A DNA stretch of 64,000 nucleotides, from contig OY294045.1 in assembly GCA_958510825.1 (NCBI GenBank), forward strand, positions 12,947,916 to 13,011,915, written 5' to 3'. This DNA is from Brachypterus glaber. Taxonomy: Eukaryota; Arthropoda; Insecta; Coleoptera; Kateretidae. Below are positions 46,139 through 56,604 of this stretch, in pieces. The translations under genes were made by a program, and so were the position numbers. Under the pieces are notes generated by a model that made no database searches, was not told the origin of the DNA, and saw only the letters and a program-made list of their open reading frames with translations. Each line of letters opens with the position of its first letter. Positions within the stretch are counted from its first letter, which is position 1.

Positions 46139-47979
46139 TTAACAGTTTGTTTTTCATAAACCAAACTTATTTTTTCAACGTAGTTTTGGGCGCTGAAAAC
46201 GAATATAGAAATGAAAAAAACTCTTGACCCTAAATTCTTGAGATATAGCGCACAATATTTTTTTTGTATGCATTCGAGGCCAAAAAAAAAATCCAAAAGA
46301 TTTCAAAAAAAATTTCTATGGAAATATTGTTGGAAATTCATGCCAATACTTGCAGATTTTAAATATCTACCCTAGTGTATTTTTTACACGTTCACAAAAT
46401 CCAAATATGGCACGTTTTTCTTGTTTTTTTCGATATATTTTATTAAAAATTTTATATAAACAATAGTATAAAAGCCAAAAATTTATATATGAAATAGTAC
46501 ATACATACATATTTATAAATACATTTTTTTATATGTCCAGTGGTGGACACTCTGGGGGGGGGGCGTTTAACGTTGTACATGACAAAATAAATAACATAAA
46601 ATTGTCTGATACCCTTAACCAGACTGTGTTCCTCAAGTTCTTTTTTAAATTTTCAATAAATAAAATTGCGGATTTAATATGGTGGACAAAAATAATTAGT
46701 TATAATTAGTTTTCTTTTTTCATAAATATATTTATGAATTTATTTACGTAAAAGAAATTATTACACTTTTTGTTTCTTTATTAACAAAAAATTAAATAGA
46801 GGGGTTCAAGTATTACGTAACGCACTTTTCGGTCAATTTTGACCCCCTCCGACCCCCTGGTTTTAAAACAAATCAGGAATCGGGGAGGTGATTTATTGTC
46901 AAATTTGTTTAAATCGTTAAAAAAAAACTTGAGAAAACAGTCTGGTTAAGGATATCAGACAATTTTATTATATTTCTTTTAACATGTGCAACGTTAAACC
47001 CACCCCAGACTCTCCACGACTGGAGATAAAAAATATGTAAATTTTTTATAAAGCATTTATATAAACATTTTAATAAAATATATCGGAAAAACACGAAAAA
47101 AGTGCCATACTTGGAATTTGTGGCCCTGTAAAAATTACACTGCCAGTAAAAAAGCTTTCACATTTTACCACCTGCGCGTAAAATAGATTTTTTATTATCA
47201 GATTCACTTCCAGCAACCTCAAAAACGTCAATATACCAATTTTCACAAAAATAATCCCCCACCCCTAACGGGGTGGGTTTCAAAAAATATATTTTAAGAT
47301 TCATTTTTATCAACCTCAAAAACCCCTATCTACAAATTTTCACGAACATTTGGAAAACATTTCAAAATATTTACCCCCTCACCCCCTCGGGGGTGGAGTT
47401 AGAGAAATTTTATTATCAGATTCAATTTCAGCAACCTTAAAAACCTCTATATAGCAATTTTAAATTTTTTCTAAAAAAATGTATTTTTCCCCATTTGCCG
47501 CACGCCAATGTTCACCAAAAACAATCCCGAGCGAGAACTTTTGGTAACATACCTGTATGCCAAAATTCAAGTCTCTAGCTTAAAGCGTTCTTAAGTTATC
47601 GTGCTTACAAGATTTCCCGGACAAACCGATCGACCGAACGACCGACCGATCGACCAATAATTTTTTTTTTTTGCTTGAAATTGACTTATATCGACATAAA
47701 ACCGCATAAAACGCAAAAATTCGCAAAAAAAAAAAATTTGAAAATTTTTCACGAATACAAGGCTTTCCGAAATTTTGAAAATTTTCAAAATGGGAAAGCA
47801 ATTAACTGGGGTAGATATTTAAAATCTGCAAGTAATGGCATAAATCATTTTTATTTAGAAATATTTCCATATCTTAAGATTTTGAGGGTCAAGAATTTTT
47901 TTCATTGCCATATTTGTTTTCAGCGCCCAAAAATACGTAGAAAAAATATGGTTATGGTTATGGTTATGAAAAACTAACT
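46139..47979. mobile_element. Large inverted-repeat element E (about 1.84 kb) with nested inserts
   Basis: Left arm 46139-46645 and right arm (inverted) 46914-47141 plus 47802-47979 correspond in order: 'gtttttcata', 'ttttgggcgctgaaaac', 'tcttgaccct', 'cttgcagattttaaatatct', 'atggcac', 'ttttattaaaa', 'tttaacgtt' and 'aattgtctgat'. Element C interrupts the right arm. The loop holds an end of the ACGTAACGC family at about 46800-46860. Noncoding. Confidence 0.8.
47141..47801 (+). mobile_element. Element C, copy 2, nested in element E
   Basis: Starts TGCCAGTAAAAAAGCTTTCA and ends TTTTCAAAATGGGAAAGCAA. It contains three minisatellite units of about 100 bp, 'aaaacaatcccgagc', 'cttaagttatcgtgc', a GACC/GATC tetranucleotide tract at about 47625-47655 and a T-run. 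The mirrored left arm of E is uninterrupted at the same point, so both insert edges are visible. Confidence 0.8.
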
Positions 47980-48059
47980 TTATTTTTTTTCGTGGTTCTG
48001 GGTATTTAATCATGGAATATTCATGTTTATGTTTATGTTTGTTTTTAACCTCGTATTAT

Positions 48060-48300
48060 TCTACTTAATTAAGCATCCTAAATCTAAAAAGTCCAGGACT
48101 TGTGTGGGCTAGTAGTAGAGGAAACCACTGGCTTTAATTGACTTTCGAACCAATATATCTAGGGAGTACGCCTTTGCCAAATTTCAATTATTAATTAATT
48201 GAAAAAGGCAATTGGCGCCAGTGAGGTTTGAACTCATGATCATTAGCTCAGTGTCAATGCTATATTCATGCCTTAGACCGCTGAGCTAATTCTCTTTGTT
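48060..48300 (-). mobile_element. tRNA-derived SINE (candidate)
   Basis: On -, a box A-like TTAGCTCAGCGGTCTAAGGC and, about 45 bases later, a box B-like GAGTTCAAACCTC form an internal RNA polymerase III promoter arrangement. The head resembles a leucine/serine-type tRNA but does not fold as a complete cloverleaf by eye. A tRNA-unrelated body follows ('ggcaaaggcgtactcccta', 'cctctactactagccc') to about 48060. Alternative: a tRNA pseudogene. Confidence 0.55.
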
Positions 48301-48302
48301 TA

Positions 48303-48785
48303 TTGATTTTATATATTTTACTTTTTTTTGCGAGTACTATATTGAGAAATCAAGCCGCTCTAAAGGCATTGTGCAATCCCAGCACTAGGTCACTCCTAGT
48401 CAGGGAGTGTGCAGAAGCCTTGGAAGAGTTAGCAAGGACCAAAAACGTTCAACTGGTATGGGTACCGGGTCATAGTGGAATTCCCGGAAACGAGAAGGCA
48501 GATGAACTTGGAAGACTCGGATCAGGGATGGCCTGCACGGGGCCGGAACCTATATTGGGGGTTACAAGGAAGCAGGTAAAGACCGCTCTCGACGAGTGGG
48601 CTTATACCAAGCTAAAGGAGCAATGGAGGGCGGTCGACGGTTACCGGCAAGCTAGGGACTTCCTGGCTGGCCCAAGCAAATCAAAGACCGACTGGTTGCT
48701 GGAAAAAGGAAGAACTGCACTCAGACAACTTGTAGGGGTCCTCACGGGCCACTGCAGAAGCACCTGGCAACAATGCGTATTCTAG
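48303..48785 (+). pseudogene. Truncated RNase H domain ORF of a LINE (160 codons)
   Basis: Residues from about 17 encode the RNase H: AALKAL (block with helix), then VQLVWVPGHSGIPGNEKADELGR (about 49-71), which contains the conserved H of 'WVPGHSGI.GNE.AD' and the final active-site Asp. The first acidic residues are lost by truncation, so it cannot be catalytic. The last part (RQLVGVLTGHCRSTWQ) leads toward the Cys motif in the next frame. The first about 16 residues come from flanking DNA. Confidence 0.8.
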
Positions 48786-49075
48786 AGAGTCCGCTATGCC
48801 CAGAGTGCGCAGAGGATGAAACATCCTCTCATTACTTAGCCGAGTGCGTCAGATACGACAGGATCAGGTTGCAAGTCTTTGAAACTCAAAGACTCAACCA
48901 AGAGGAACTAAGAGATCTCCCCTGGGCCAATATCCTGACCTTTATTGAAAGGACGGGCAGGTTCAAGGAGGACTCAAATTAGTAAATGGCTGGGATTGCC
49001 TGGGATGACAAAAAGGGCCAGAAATGGCCTAGTTGTCCGGCTTTGGCCAACCCAAAAATTTACTACTACTACTAC
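48351..49075 (+). mobile_element. 3' fragment of an RNase H-bearing non-LTR retrotransposon
   Basis: Homology starts at NQAALKAL (an RNase H 'DSQAALKAL' block) and runs through the RNase H core to a Cys-rich C-terminus, a short UTR and a (TAC)n tail at about 49062-49076. The GC content is visibly higher than that of the neighbours. RNase H domains of this form occur in I, R1, LOA and related clades. 5'-truncated. Two frames are needed, so it is inactive. Confidence 0.8.
48773..48982 (+). pseudogene. LINE C-terminal Cys-rich segment (69 codons)
   Basis: Reads SPLCPECAEDETSSHYLAEC, a C-x2-C-x(8)-H-x(4)-C motif that ends many R1/Jockey/I-type ORF2 proteins, and stops at 48982. It overlaps the RNase H ORF by 13 bases in another frame, so one frameshift separates the two. 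Together they are the ORF2 C-terminus. Confidence 0.8.
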
Positions 49076-49076
49076 A

Positions 49077-49743
49077 TATTGCAAAATCGTTACTAAACTA
49101 TTTTGTATTTAGAAACTCAACTTTATTTATTAAATGGAGTAAAACATGACTTTCTTCTGTTACTGTTACTATAACAACTTGAACTTAAGTTACGTAGCTT
49201 CCAAATAAACAAAATCTTTCAGTATTAAATACGGTAACACATTCTCAGTGTATAGTGTACCCTGTATACTGATATGAAAGTTAATAGTTTCCATTTATTT
49301 TTATTATTATTATTAATATGATGTTTGTTACATATTGGAGTCTAAGAAAAGACAGAATTTTACATTAGATGTAAAGAAAATTGCTTTTCTACATTCGTTC
49401 CCTTTCAGATAATATAAACAAGTTCTTCGTATATATCTAAAAGAAGCACTAAACCTACTTTATTGCCGCTTGCATTGTCATATCTGAATGTATGTTTATT
49501 TATGTTCGTGTATGTTGTGGAATATTGCGTATTTTTAGGATGATATATAATAGATAATTTGCATTTGTGTTGAATATAACACAGCGAATATTTTATTTTA
49601 TTCGTATATAAATAAGCCTTTGCAATTCAGTTGCTTCTTATGTAGTTTGTTTATGTATTATTTATTTGGATATCTAAACATTTATCCCTATTGTATATGC
49701 ATCTTGGGATTATGTACTAAATGCAAATTATTTGAGGCGTATA
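49077..49743. other. AT-rich intergenic, nothing recognised
   Basis: No coding or repeat feature was supported. Confidence 0.4.
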
Positions 49744-50691
49744 GTGCAAGAGTGACCCATCTCACTTTATGGAAATATCTAGATAATGGCTATTTAAATT
49801 TCTCCGATTTTTTAATCTTTGATCTAGGACGCATTATTTTATTTAAAATTTTCTGTTAGGGTTTTTAGACTCAACCAACATTAAGGTAATGTATGACAAA
49901 CAAATTTATTTTACTTTCTTTACTTTCTTAGAGACAAAAATTGGCGGGTCACTATTGCACTATACATTGTGTTCATTTTGGGCCACTATTGCTTTACGAA
50001 CGAGATCTGACCTTCAATAACACGTTTTTTTTGAGTAGATCTAACCTCACATTTTACTTTGAAATTTTAATTAATTTTACATGTGAAAGAAATGTTCGTT
50101 ATTTAATAACAGAATAGTCAAAATACCAATAATTATGCTCTGGAATAGTTAAATAAACGTTTTTTTACTGTTCTTGGAGTAATTACCTTTAAAAATGAAG
50201 AATAACTAATGCGTAAACATTGTTCAAGTACCTAAATGGATTTCAGTTCCTATGATCTCAAAGTTTAAAGTAAGTTGTAATTATTTTTTATTAATAAAGC
50301 AAAATGTACAAAATTGGTAACATAACGCTCCTGCATTTGTGCAGAAAATGATATGTTTTGGGGCGAACAAATAACTTTCTCGATAAAACAAATTTTGGCT
50401 TTTTTAAGAATCTTTCTAAAAATATCTTTATAAATCCTTGGTAAAACTTGCCTTGTTAGATTTTCTAAGAATAAAATTGTCATTTTTAATGATGCAGTTG
50501 GCTTTTTCAACATCCCCAATAATATAACCCAGCGAACACCACTATCAACCCATTAGGGAACATTCAAGTATCACGTAACGCTCTAGGGGGGGAGGGCGAA
50601 TTTTTTTAAAACGTTTCGCTGCGTTGCGACGTTTTTATCACTGTCAAGATATGTTTGACTGGTAGCCTATACCTGTGGGTCACTCTTGCAC
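49744..50691. mobile_element. TA-flanked element with GTGCAAGAGTGACCCA ends
   Basis: Perfect 16-bp inverted ends GTGCAAGAGTGACCCA at 49744 and its complement ending 50691, TA on both sides, 948 bp. Related words 'gggtcactattgcacta' and 'gggccactattgc' lie inside at about 49947 and 49980, and 'gggccactctgcc' lies just outside at about 50849. An 'agggaacattcaagtatcac' end with 'gtaacgc' (the 38912 family) lies at about 50555-50582. Noncoding. Confidence 0.65.
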
Positions 50692-51101
50692 TAATAAAAG
50701 CGATAATTTTAATAATGCAATTAGTGCTTTAAATGCTTGTATCGTGCCAAAAAGAAAACCCTCTGTTATGAGGGTGGTATGTAATGAAAGATATAGATGT
50801 CCTTATTACATTTATAAAAAAAAACGCAAATCTCAAAAAAACACACATGGGCCACTCTGCCACCATAGGCCTCATTTATCCTTTACCATCAAGAATATTA
50901 ATGTTTTAAAAAGTAAACTTACCATAAGGAGGAGAAGCGCCGTTGAAAGTGGATTATCTGAAAAAACATAATTATTAATAATTATATTATTATATATTAC
51001 ATGTCTGTAAAAGTATACATCGATGGTTTTAATTATTTTATATGTAAGATCATTATGCATATACATTTATTAAGGTGTGACAAATACGGTCATTATGATT
51101 G
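50692..51101. other. Spacer, nothing recognised
   Basis: The ORF at 50675-50971 begins inside the previous element and shows no family features. Confidence 0.35.
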
Positions 51102-51603
51102 GGCAGACTAACATCTCTACTCTAAATTTCTCTACTCCCTAACATCCCTACTCCATAACATCCCTACTCCACAACAACTCTACTCCGTAACATCTCTACT
51201 CCATAACATCTGTACTCCGTAACAACTCTACTCCACACTATATGCACTTTATTAGCCACTTAATAATAAATGAGCAGTTCAAAGAACAAAGAATCTTCTT
51301 CTTCTAGATTATTTTATTTTTTTCCTAGAAAACGTTTATCTTTAAATGTAAATCTAGAACAATCATAAATGAATTATTCTAAAAGTAATAATGACCGCGT
51401 ACTCTTAACATGCACTAATATGTTTCTTCTTTTGAGTTAAGATAAGTGGCTAATCGAGTGTCTATAGTGTGGAGTAGAGTTGTTACGGAGTAGAGATGTT
51501 ATGGTGTAGAGATGTTACGGAGTAGAGTTGTTGTGGAGTAGGGATGTTATGGAGTAGGGATGTTAAGGAGTAGAGAAATTTAGAGTAGAGGTGTTAGTCT
51601 GCC
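51102..51603. mobile_element. Foldback with arms of 16-bp tandem repeats, copy 1
   Basis: Arms 51102-51240 and about 51463-51603 are complementary. Each consists of a GGCAGACTAACATCTCTACT start and then about seven units of about 16 bp such as 'taacatctctactccg', with unit variants mirrored in order. A 7-bp TATGATT occurs immediately outside on both sides (51094-51100, 51604-51610, one base away on the left). The about 220-bp core has no ORF. The structure matches foldback (FB/Galileo-like) elements. Confidence 0.85.
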
Positions 51604-51734
51604 TATGATTTTAGTTTTAAATTATACAGTATTGGTAAATCTGATGTAACACACACTCCATCTGACTTAATTTGTTAGTTTTTTATATTATTTGTTGAAA
51701 TGCACAATAATCTAAAAATATTTCATTTTATATA

Positions 51735-52409
51735 CTGGGTGTCCCAACTCTATTTACCAATCGAATTTCTTGAAAACTAAAAGAGATAATGGCAGACTAA
51801 CATCTCTACTCTAAATTTCTCTACTCCTTAACATCCCTACTCCATAACATCCCTACTCTACAACAACTCTACTCCGTAACATCTCTACTCCATAACATCT
51901 CTACTCCGTAACAACTCTACTCCGCACTATAAGCACTCGATTAGCTAATTGTCTTAACTCAAATGAATATTTGTCATGCTAAGTCACTGTCAAATATGAA
52001 TTTAATTTATTAATTACTTACTTATTAGTGCATATTAAGAGTACGCGGTCATTGTGGCTTTTAGAATAATTCATTTATGATTGTTCTAGATTTGAATTTA
52101 AAGATAAACGTTTTCTACGAAAAAAATAAAATAATCTAGAAGAAGAAGATTCTTTGTTCTTTGAACTGCTCATTTATTATTAAGTGGCTAATAAAGTGCA
52201 TATAGTGTGGAGTAGAGTTGTTACGACCCCCCACTCCATTTAAAAAAATGTCCATCTATGCCCTCCTGTCCACATTTCAAGAGCCGAAAGTATCAAATAT
52301 ATGCTAAAAGATAGTTTAAGTTGTCTTATTTAAAATAGTTTTCTCAGAACTTGATTATCTCTTTTAGTTTACGAGAAAATCGCTTGGTAAATAGAATTGG
52401 GATACCCAG
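51735..52409. mobile_element. Foldback F' (GGGTGTCCCAAC ends), copy 2, interrupted
   Basis: CTGGGTGTCCCAACTCTATT at the left and its near complement at the right, TA-flanked. The right arm keeps 'atatgctaaaagatag' and 'aagttgtcttatttaa' of the F core. Most of the left arm and loop is replaced by the 16-bp-repeat foldback (51791-52224). Confidence 0.75.
51791..52224. mobile_element. Foldback with 16-bp-repeat arms, copy 2, right arm lost
   Basis: The left arm equals copy 1 (51102) almost base for base. The core is present in the opposite orientation and is longer than in copy 1 (it keeps about 60 bp around 'catatttgacagtgactta', complemented, that copy 1 lacks). Only one unit of the right arm remains before an abrupt junction at 'gttacgacccccc' with the host F' element. 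Confidence 0.8.
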
Positions 52410-52411
52410 TA

Positions 52412-53792
52412 GATTCTATATTCCAGAGAACCTAACCACCTGATATTATAATAGTGTATTCTAGACTAAATTTTCGGGGAAAATCTAAACAAAACGATTA
52501 CAGCTTCTGGTAATAAGTTTGGTTTGGACTTAAAATGCCAAATTAAAAAAAAAAATAACTAATGAAGATATGGTTTTAATCGCAGAAAATATATTTGTGG
52601 GTGACATAACTAGAATGTATGTTTACTAGATTTCTAGCTTTTCTTCTTGTTAGTTAAATATCTATACATATAAATATAAACATATAAACATAAATTATAT
52701 ATTTGATCATTATAAATATATAAATCCTTCTACTCGCGAGCTACTTATTGCATTTTAAAGGATTTATGTATGGATCGTATGCGATGTTATAACACTTATT
52801 ACAAAATCGTTTTACTCTAGGTATAAAGATATGGTTATTTAGTATAAACAGGAACGATCTTGTGCATAATGTTTTCTACTTGCACGCAGAAAAATAAAGT
52901 TATGTTATTTAATAATGGTTGTTAAATGTTTTAGCAATCTTAAAATCAAAAGAGACAATATAATGTAGCAACAGGAAAAAAATAGCAATTTTTCTTAAAC
53001 ATTTTTTATACGTTTGAAAAAAAATTGTATAGATCTGACAATAATTTTCATGTTTAGGAATAAATACCATTTTTATAACCTAATTACCATTTTAGAATCT
53101 GATTTATCAATGCTAATTAACAACACTGATTCACTTAACCTAAAAATAAGAATTAAAACTAGTTTTTGCTTTTGTAAAATGAAAGTAAGATTGATCTCTT
53201 AGAGAACTTCAAGAACCGATAGATTTTTAGCACAGAACAAACTCAAATTAATAATTATTAATTTAATTATATATAATTATATATAATTTGTTTCATTTCT
53301 CTTTTATTTCTACTGTTTTTCATTTCACGTACCTATAACTTTAATGTAACTAATTGTTCCTACTGTTTAGGCATTAAAGGAGCAATCTTTTGTTCTCAAC
53401 TCTGTTATGTTAAAGCAATCCTTTTCCAAAAAGAGTTTTCTCAGTATAGAACTTTCTTGGCGGGGTCAAATCATACCGTTTTGCATATGACAAGCGCTTA
53501 GTGTCAGCTGCTGATATCCTCACATATCATCTATACGGCTCACATGCGGCGTAATCTGTGATACCGCAGCCGCAGATCAGGATAATAAATCATAAGCATC
53601 CCCATTCCATTACACCATCTCAACACTAGATTGAAAACGAAAAAGGATTTTTCGTAGAATAGATAAGTTTTAATAGTTTCCTCAATTAGTTATTTTGTCA
53701 TTTTTTTTAAGTTTTTCAAATTTCTATTCAATTAATTCTAATTTTACTAATATATAACATAATATTAATTCATTATTTATTTATCTGTAGTT
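52412..53792. other. Intergenic, partly complex
   Basis: 53460-53640 is GC-richer and complex ('accgttttgcatatgac', 'ataccgcagccgcagatcag'), unlike the TE sequence around it. It might be a conserved regulatory element. No protein or RNA gene is recognised. Confidence 0.3.
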
Positions 53793-54391
53793 ATGCGCCT
53801 GAGCTAAAATAATATTACAAGGTATTTTCAAATTTCCTCGAATTTTCCAAAATCTTCAAAAAACGCCCTAGACAAAAACTTCTTGGATACAAATGTGTTT
53901 CATGAAAAAATAAGAAACATTGAAAATGTCCGTCCGTCCTTCGATCCGTCCGTCCTACCGATGTCACGATTTTTATGGACACGATAACTCCAGAACTAAT
54001 TATCCGATCGACTCGAAATCTTCAGGAAAAATCAAGTTCTATGAGGGGAAGATACTTAATGTTTTTAAAGTAATCCCCCCAAAAACAAAAAAAGTTATGG
54101 GGGGTTAAACTTTTTAAAAAAATAAAAAAACTATCAGTTTTAAATTTTTTATTTTTTTTTTGTTTTTCGCAAAAAGAAAATAAAGTTTTTTTTTTGATCT
54201 TTTTTTTTTAATTTTTTTCTTTTCTCAAGAAAAGATTTTTTTTTTTAAGAAAAGAGCTTTAAAAAAAGATCTTTTCTTGAAAACAAAAAGATATTTTCTT
54301 GAAAAAATAAAAAAACTGAAAACCATTTTTTTTTAATTTTTTTTTGAAAAAGTATTTGGGAAAATGCAATATACAATTTAATGTGAATAAT
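53793..54391 (-). mobile_element. Element A, copy 3, truncated
   Basis: Read on -, it has the A order: 'gtatattgcattttcccaaa', A/T homopolymers, 'ggagttatcgtgtcc', a GGACGGAC tract (about 53929-53957), 'tttttgtctagggc' and the end 'gctcaggcgc'. The 5' start is missing where the CACTGATAAAA element begins at 54395. Confidence 0.7.
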
Positions 54392-54394
54392 ATA

Positions 54395-54677
54395 CACTGA
54401 TAAAACTGTTTATTTGCGTCAACTAAATATTTGGTTGGATATGGCCAATTAAATATTTGGTTGGGACAAATAAACTTTATGTGAGTCAAATAAATTTTAT
54501 TTTTGCCAAATAAATTATTTTGTTCCCATTAATAAATCATTTTGCAATTAAAATATTTGTTTACATGAACTAAATATTTATTTGACTCAAATAAAATTTA
54601 TTTGTCCCAACCAAATAATTTAATTGACCATATCCAACCAAATATTTAGTTGAAGCAAATAAACTCTTTTATCAGTG
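54395..54677. mobile_element. Palindromic MITE with CACTGATAAAA ends, copy 1
   Basis: TA-flanked, ends CACTGATAAAACTGTTTATT and complement. The arms repeat 'ccaaataaa', 'caactaaatattt' and 'ttggttggatatggcca' in mirror order. 283 bp, noncoding. It abuts element A copy 3. Confidence 0.8.
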
Positions 54678-54844
54678 TAAATGCAGCAATTAATACAAAT
54701 ATACGTGTTAGGATGAATTGTTTGATAACTTTATATTATGAGAATGCCGCATTCTTCAGTTATTTACGATAAATATTAAGAAATAAAAGACTAAAATATC
54801 AAATATTTCGTGCTTATTAAAATAAATTTCATATTATACGTCTA

Positions 54845-55063
54845 CATTGGTTGGATATGGCCAATTGAATTATTTGGTTGTGACAAATAAATTTTATTTC
54901 TGTCAAATAAACTATTTTGTTCCCATTAATAAATTATTTTGAAATTAAAATATTTATTTACAGGAATTAAATATTTATTTGACTCAAATAAAATTTATTA
55001 CTCGCAACCAAATAATTTAATTGGCCATATCCAATTAAATCGAAATTATTATTTTTATCAGTG
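54845..55063. mobile_element. CACTGATAAAA MITE, copy 2 (left end lost)
   Basis: Starts within the arm at 'attggttggatatggccaat' and ends 'tttttatcagtg' followed by TA. The interior matches copy 1 closely. The left about 30 bp is missing. Confidence 0.75.
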
Positions 55064-55978
55064 TAATTTGCATTAAAAAAATGACAAAAATTGAAACTTT
55101 AGAAAAACTAGATAAAAACTATTGCCAATTTTAATTACTTAACATTACTTAAAAGTATAACTGTTGGCAGTTCCAAAAAATTTAGTTAAAACCTAGCCTT
55201 AATCAGGCTGTAAAAATTTAGGGAATAGTTCAATTCTCATGATATTTTCACCAATTTCACCCTAAATTTTCTTCTTTATGGCAATATATCCTTAAAGATC
55301 GCCTTAAATACGTATGTTTTTTTTTTTAATTAGCTCCTCCTTATCCCGGATCGTGTGCTTTTAAGAATGGAAGCAGATTGACACGAAATTTAATCATTCT
55401 TACTGTTACTTTAATTACTTAGTATGTAAAATTTCTTTCCATATCAAAAGCATTCCTTATTTTGTGCCAGTCTAATCTCCATATTCTTACAAGAATGTCA
55501 TCTATCAGCAACGGAGATGACACTAAGGTGTTTCCTTTAACCAAAGCACTTCGCTTGAAGCAGAAACAGATCATTTATTTGGATATAATTATTGCAAGAT
55601 AAAGTAAACGCCCCATTTTTGCACTGTCATTTCCAATCATTGGAAAACTTTACAATTAGATACACATTTTGCACCAAATCATTTATCAAAAACTTTAAAA
55701 TTATGAGATTTTGATTTGTTTGAAATTTACTATGGAGGATAAAATTTTAAATAGTAAAACAATCAAATTAAATTTAAAATCAAAAAAACAAATAAACCCT
55801 TATACAGATTTGTTAAAAGATTTATTTGGTTTTTGATTTCAAGAGAAGAAAAGAGGACCAAAAGTCTGGGCAAGATTATTTTGTGACAGAACGGGGCAGC
55901 GAATTGACGTAACGCAATTTATCTGACCTTGCGCAGTACGTATCTCTGTCAGCTGTGAAATACTGTCGGTCGTAAAAC
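55064..55978. other. Intergenic, nothing recognised
   Basis: AT-rich. No coding motif, RNA or repeat edge was seen. Confidence 0.35.
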
Positions 55979-56085
55979 AATTCGTCATCCCAGTATTCAT
56001 TTGTCGTATCTCCAAAAATCCCCCAGTAAAATCTCAAAATGTTCTAAAATAGAGATATGGCAAACCAATACTGGGGTGACGAATT
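55979..56085. mobile_element. Small hairpin MITE (AATTCGTCATCCCAGTATT ends)
   Basis: AATTCGTCATCCCAGTATT and 'gtatctcc' at the left face 'gagatatgg' and AATACTGGGGTGACGAATT at the right. 107 bp with a loop of about 35 bp. Confidence 0.75.
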
Positions 56086-56604
56086 ATTAGTAGTTTGTTT
56101 ATACTGTCAGTACTGTCAGATCGTCGTTTGTTTCTGTTCATTTTTCGACTACTACTGTGTTTTAATTGTTTTTTTTCTGCATTTGTTTATAACTTTAACC
56201 TGTATTGTTGCTTTATAAAGAGCAAAGGGTCAATCCCTGGTGTACTCAAAGTAGGTGTACAAAATCCCGAAATTTAAACACACCTCGAAAAATTCTTATA
56301 AAATAATTAAAAAAAAACTATTTCGACGTATCTTCCTAGATATTTATTGTTTTTTATTGCATTTTTTACAATTTTTAATTGACACATAAAACTAAGGTTA
56401 AAAAACACTTGTCAAAAACAACAATAATAGTGCGCATGTTCAAATTTTTCGCAGATTCGCAAGGCACATTTATCACACTTTTCCGCAGCGGCTTTGGAGG
56501 TCTTTCCTTGTCTATGATTTCAAATTGTTGACAATTCAAAATTTTGCCTATAGTATTATTTTTTAATCTAAAGTTAAGAAATTTACGTCCAAGGACTGTT
56601 TATT
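56086..56604. other. Spacer, nothing recognised
   Basis: The 60-codon ORF at 56095 shows no family features. Confidence 0.35.

Noticed and set aside
47580..47801. 73- and 65-codon minus ORFs
   Set aside because: They lie in the tract and tail of element C and are in two frames of the same repeat. No protein evidence.
48196..48300. Functional tRNA gene on -
   Set aside because: Box A and box B words are present, but the acceptor stem does not pair by eye and the sequence continues into a SINE-like body.
51102..52224. CRISPR-like array from the regular 16-bp repeats
   Set aside because: The units are contiguous with no spacers, are mirrored in a second arm, and the context is eukaryotic TE DNA.
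53940..53957. Telomere-like or satellite array from the GTCC-rich stretch
   Set aside because: It is only a short tract and sits at the fixed place of the GACA tract within element A.
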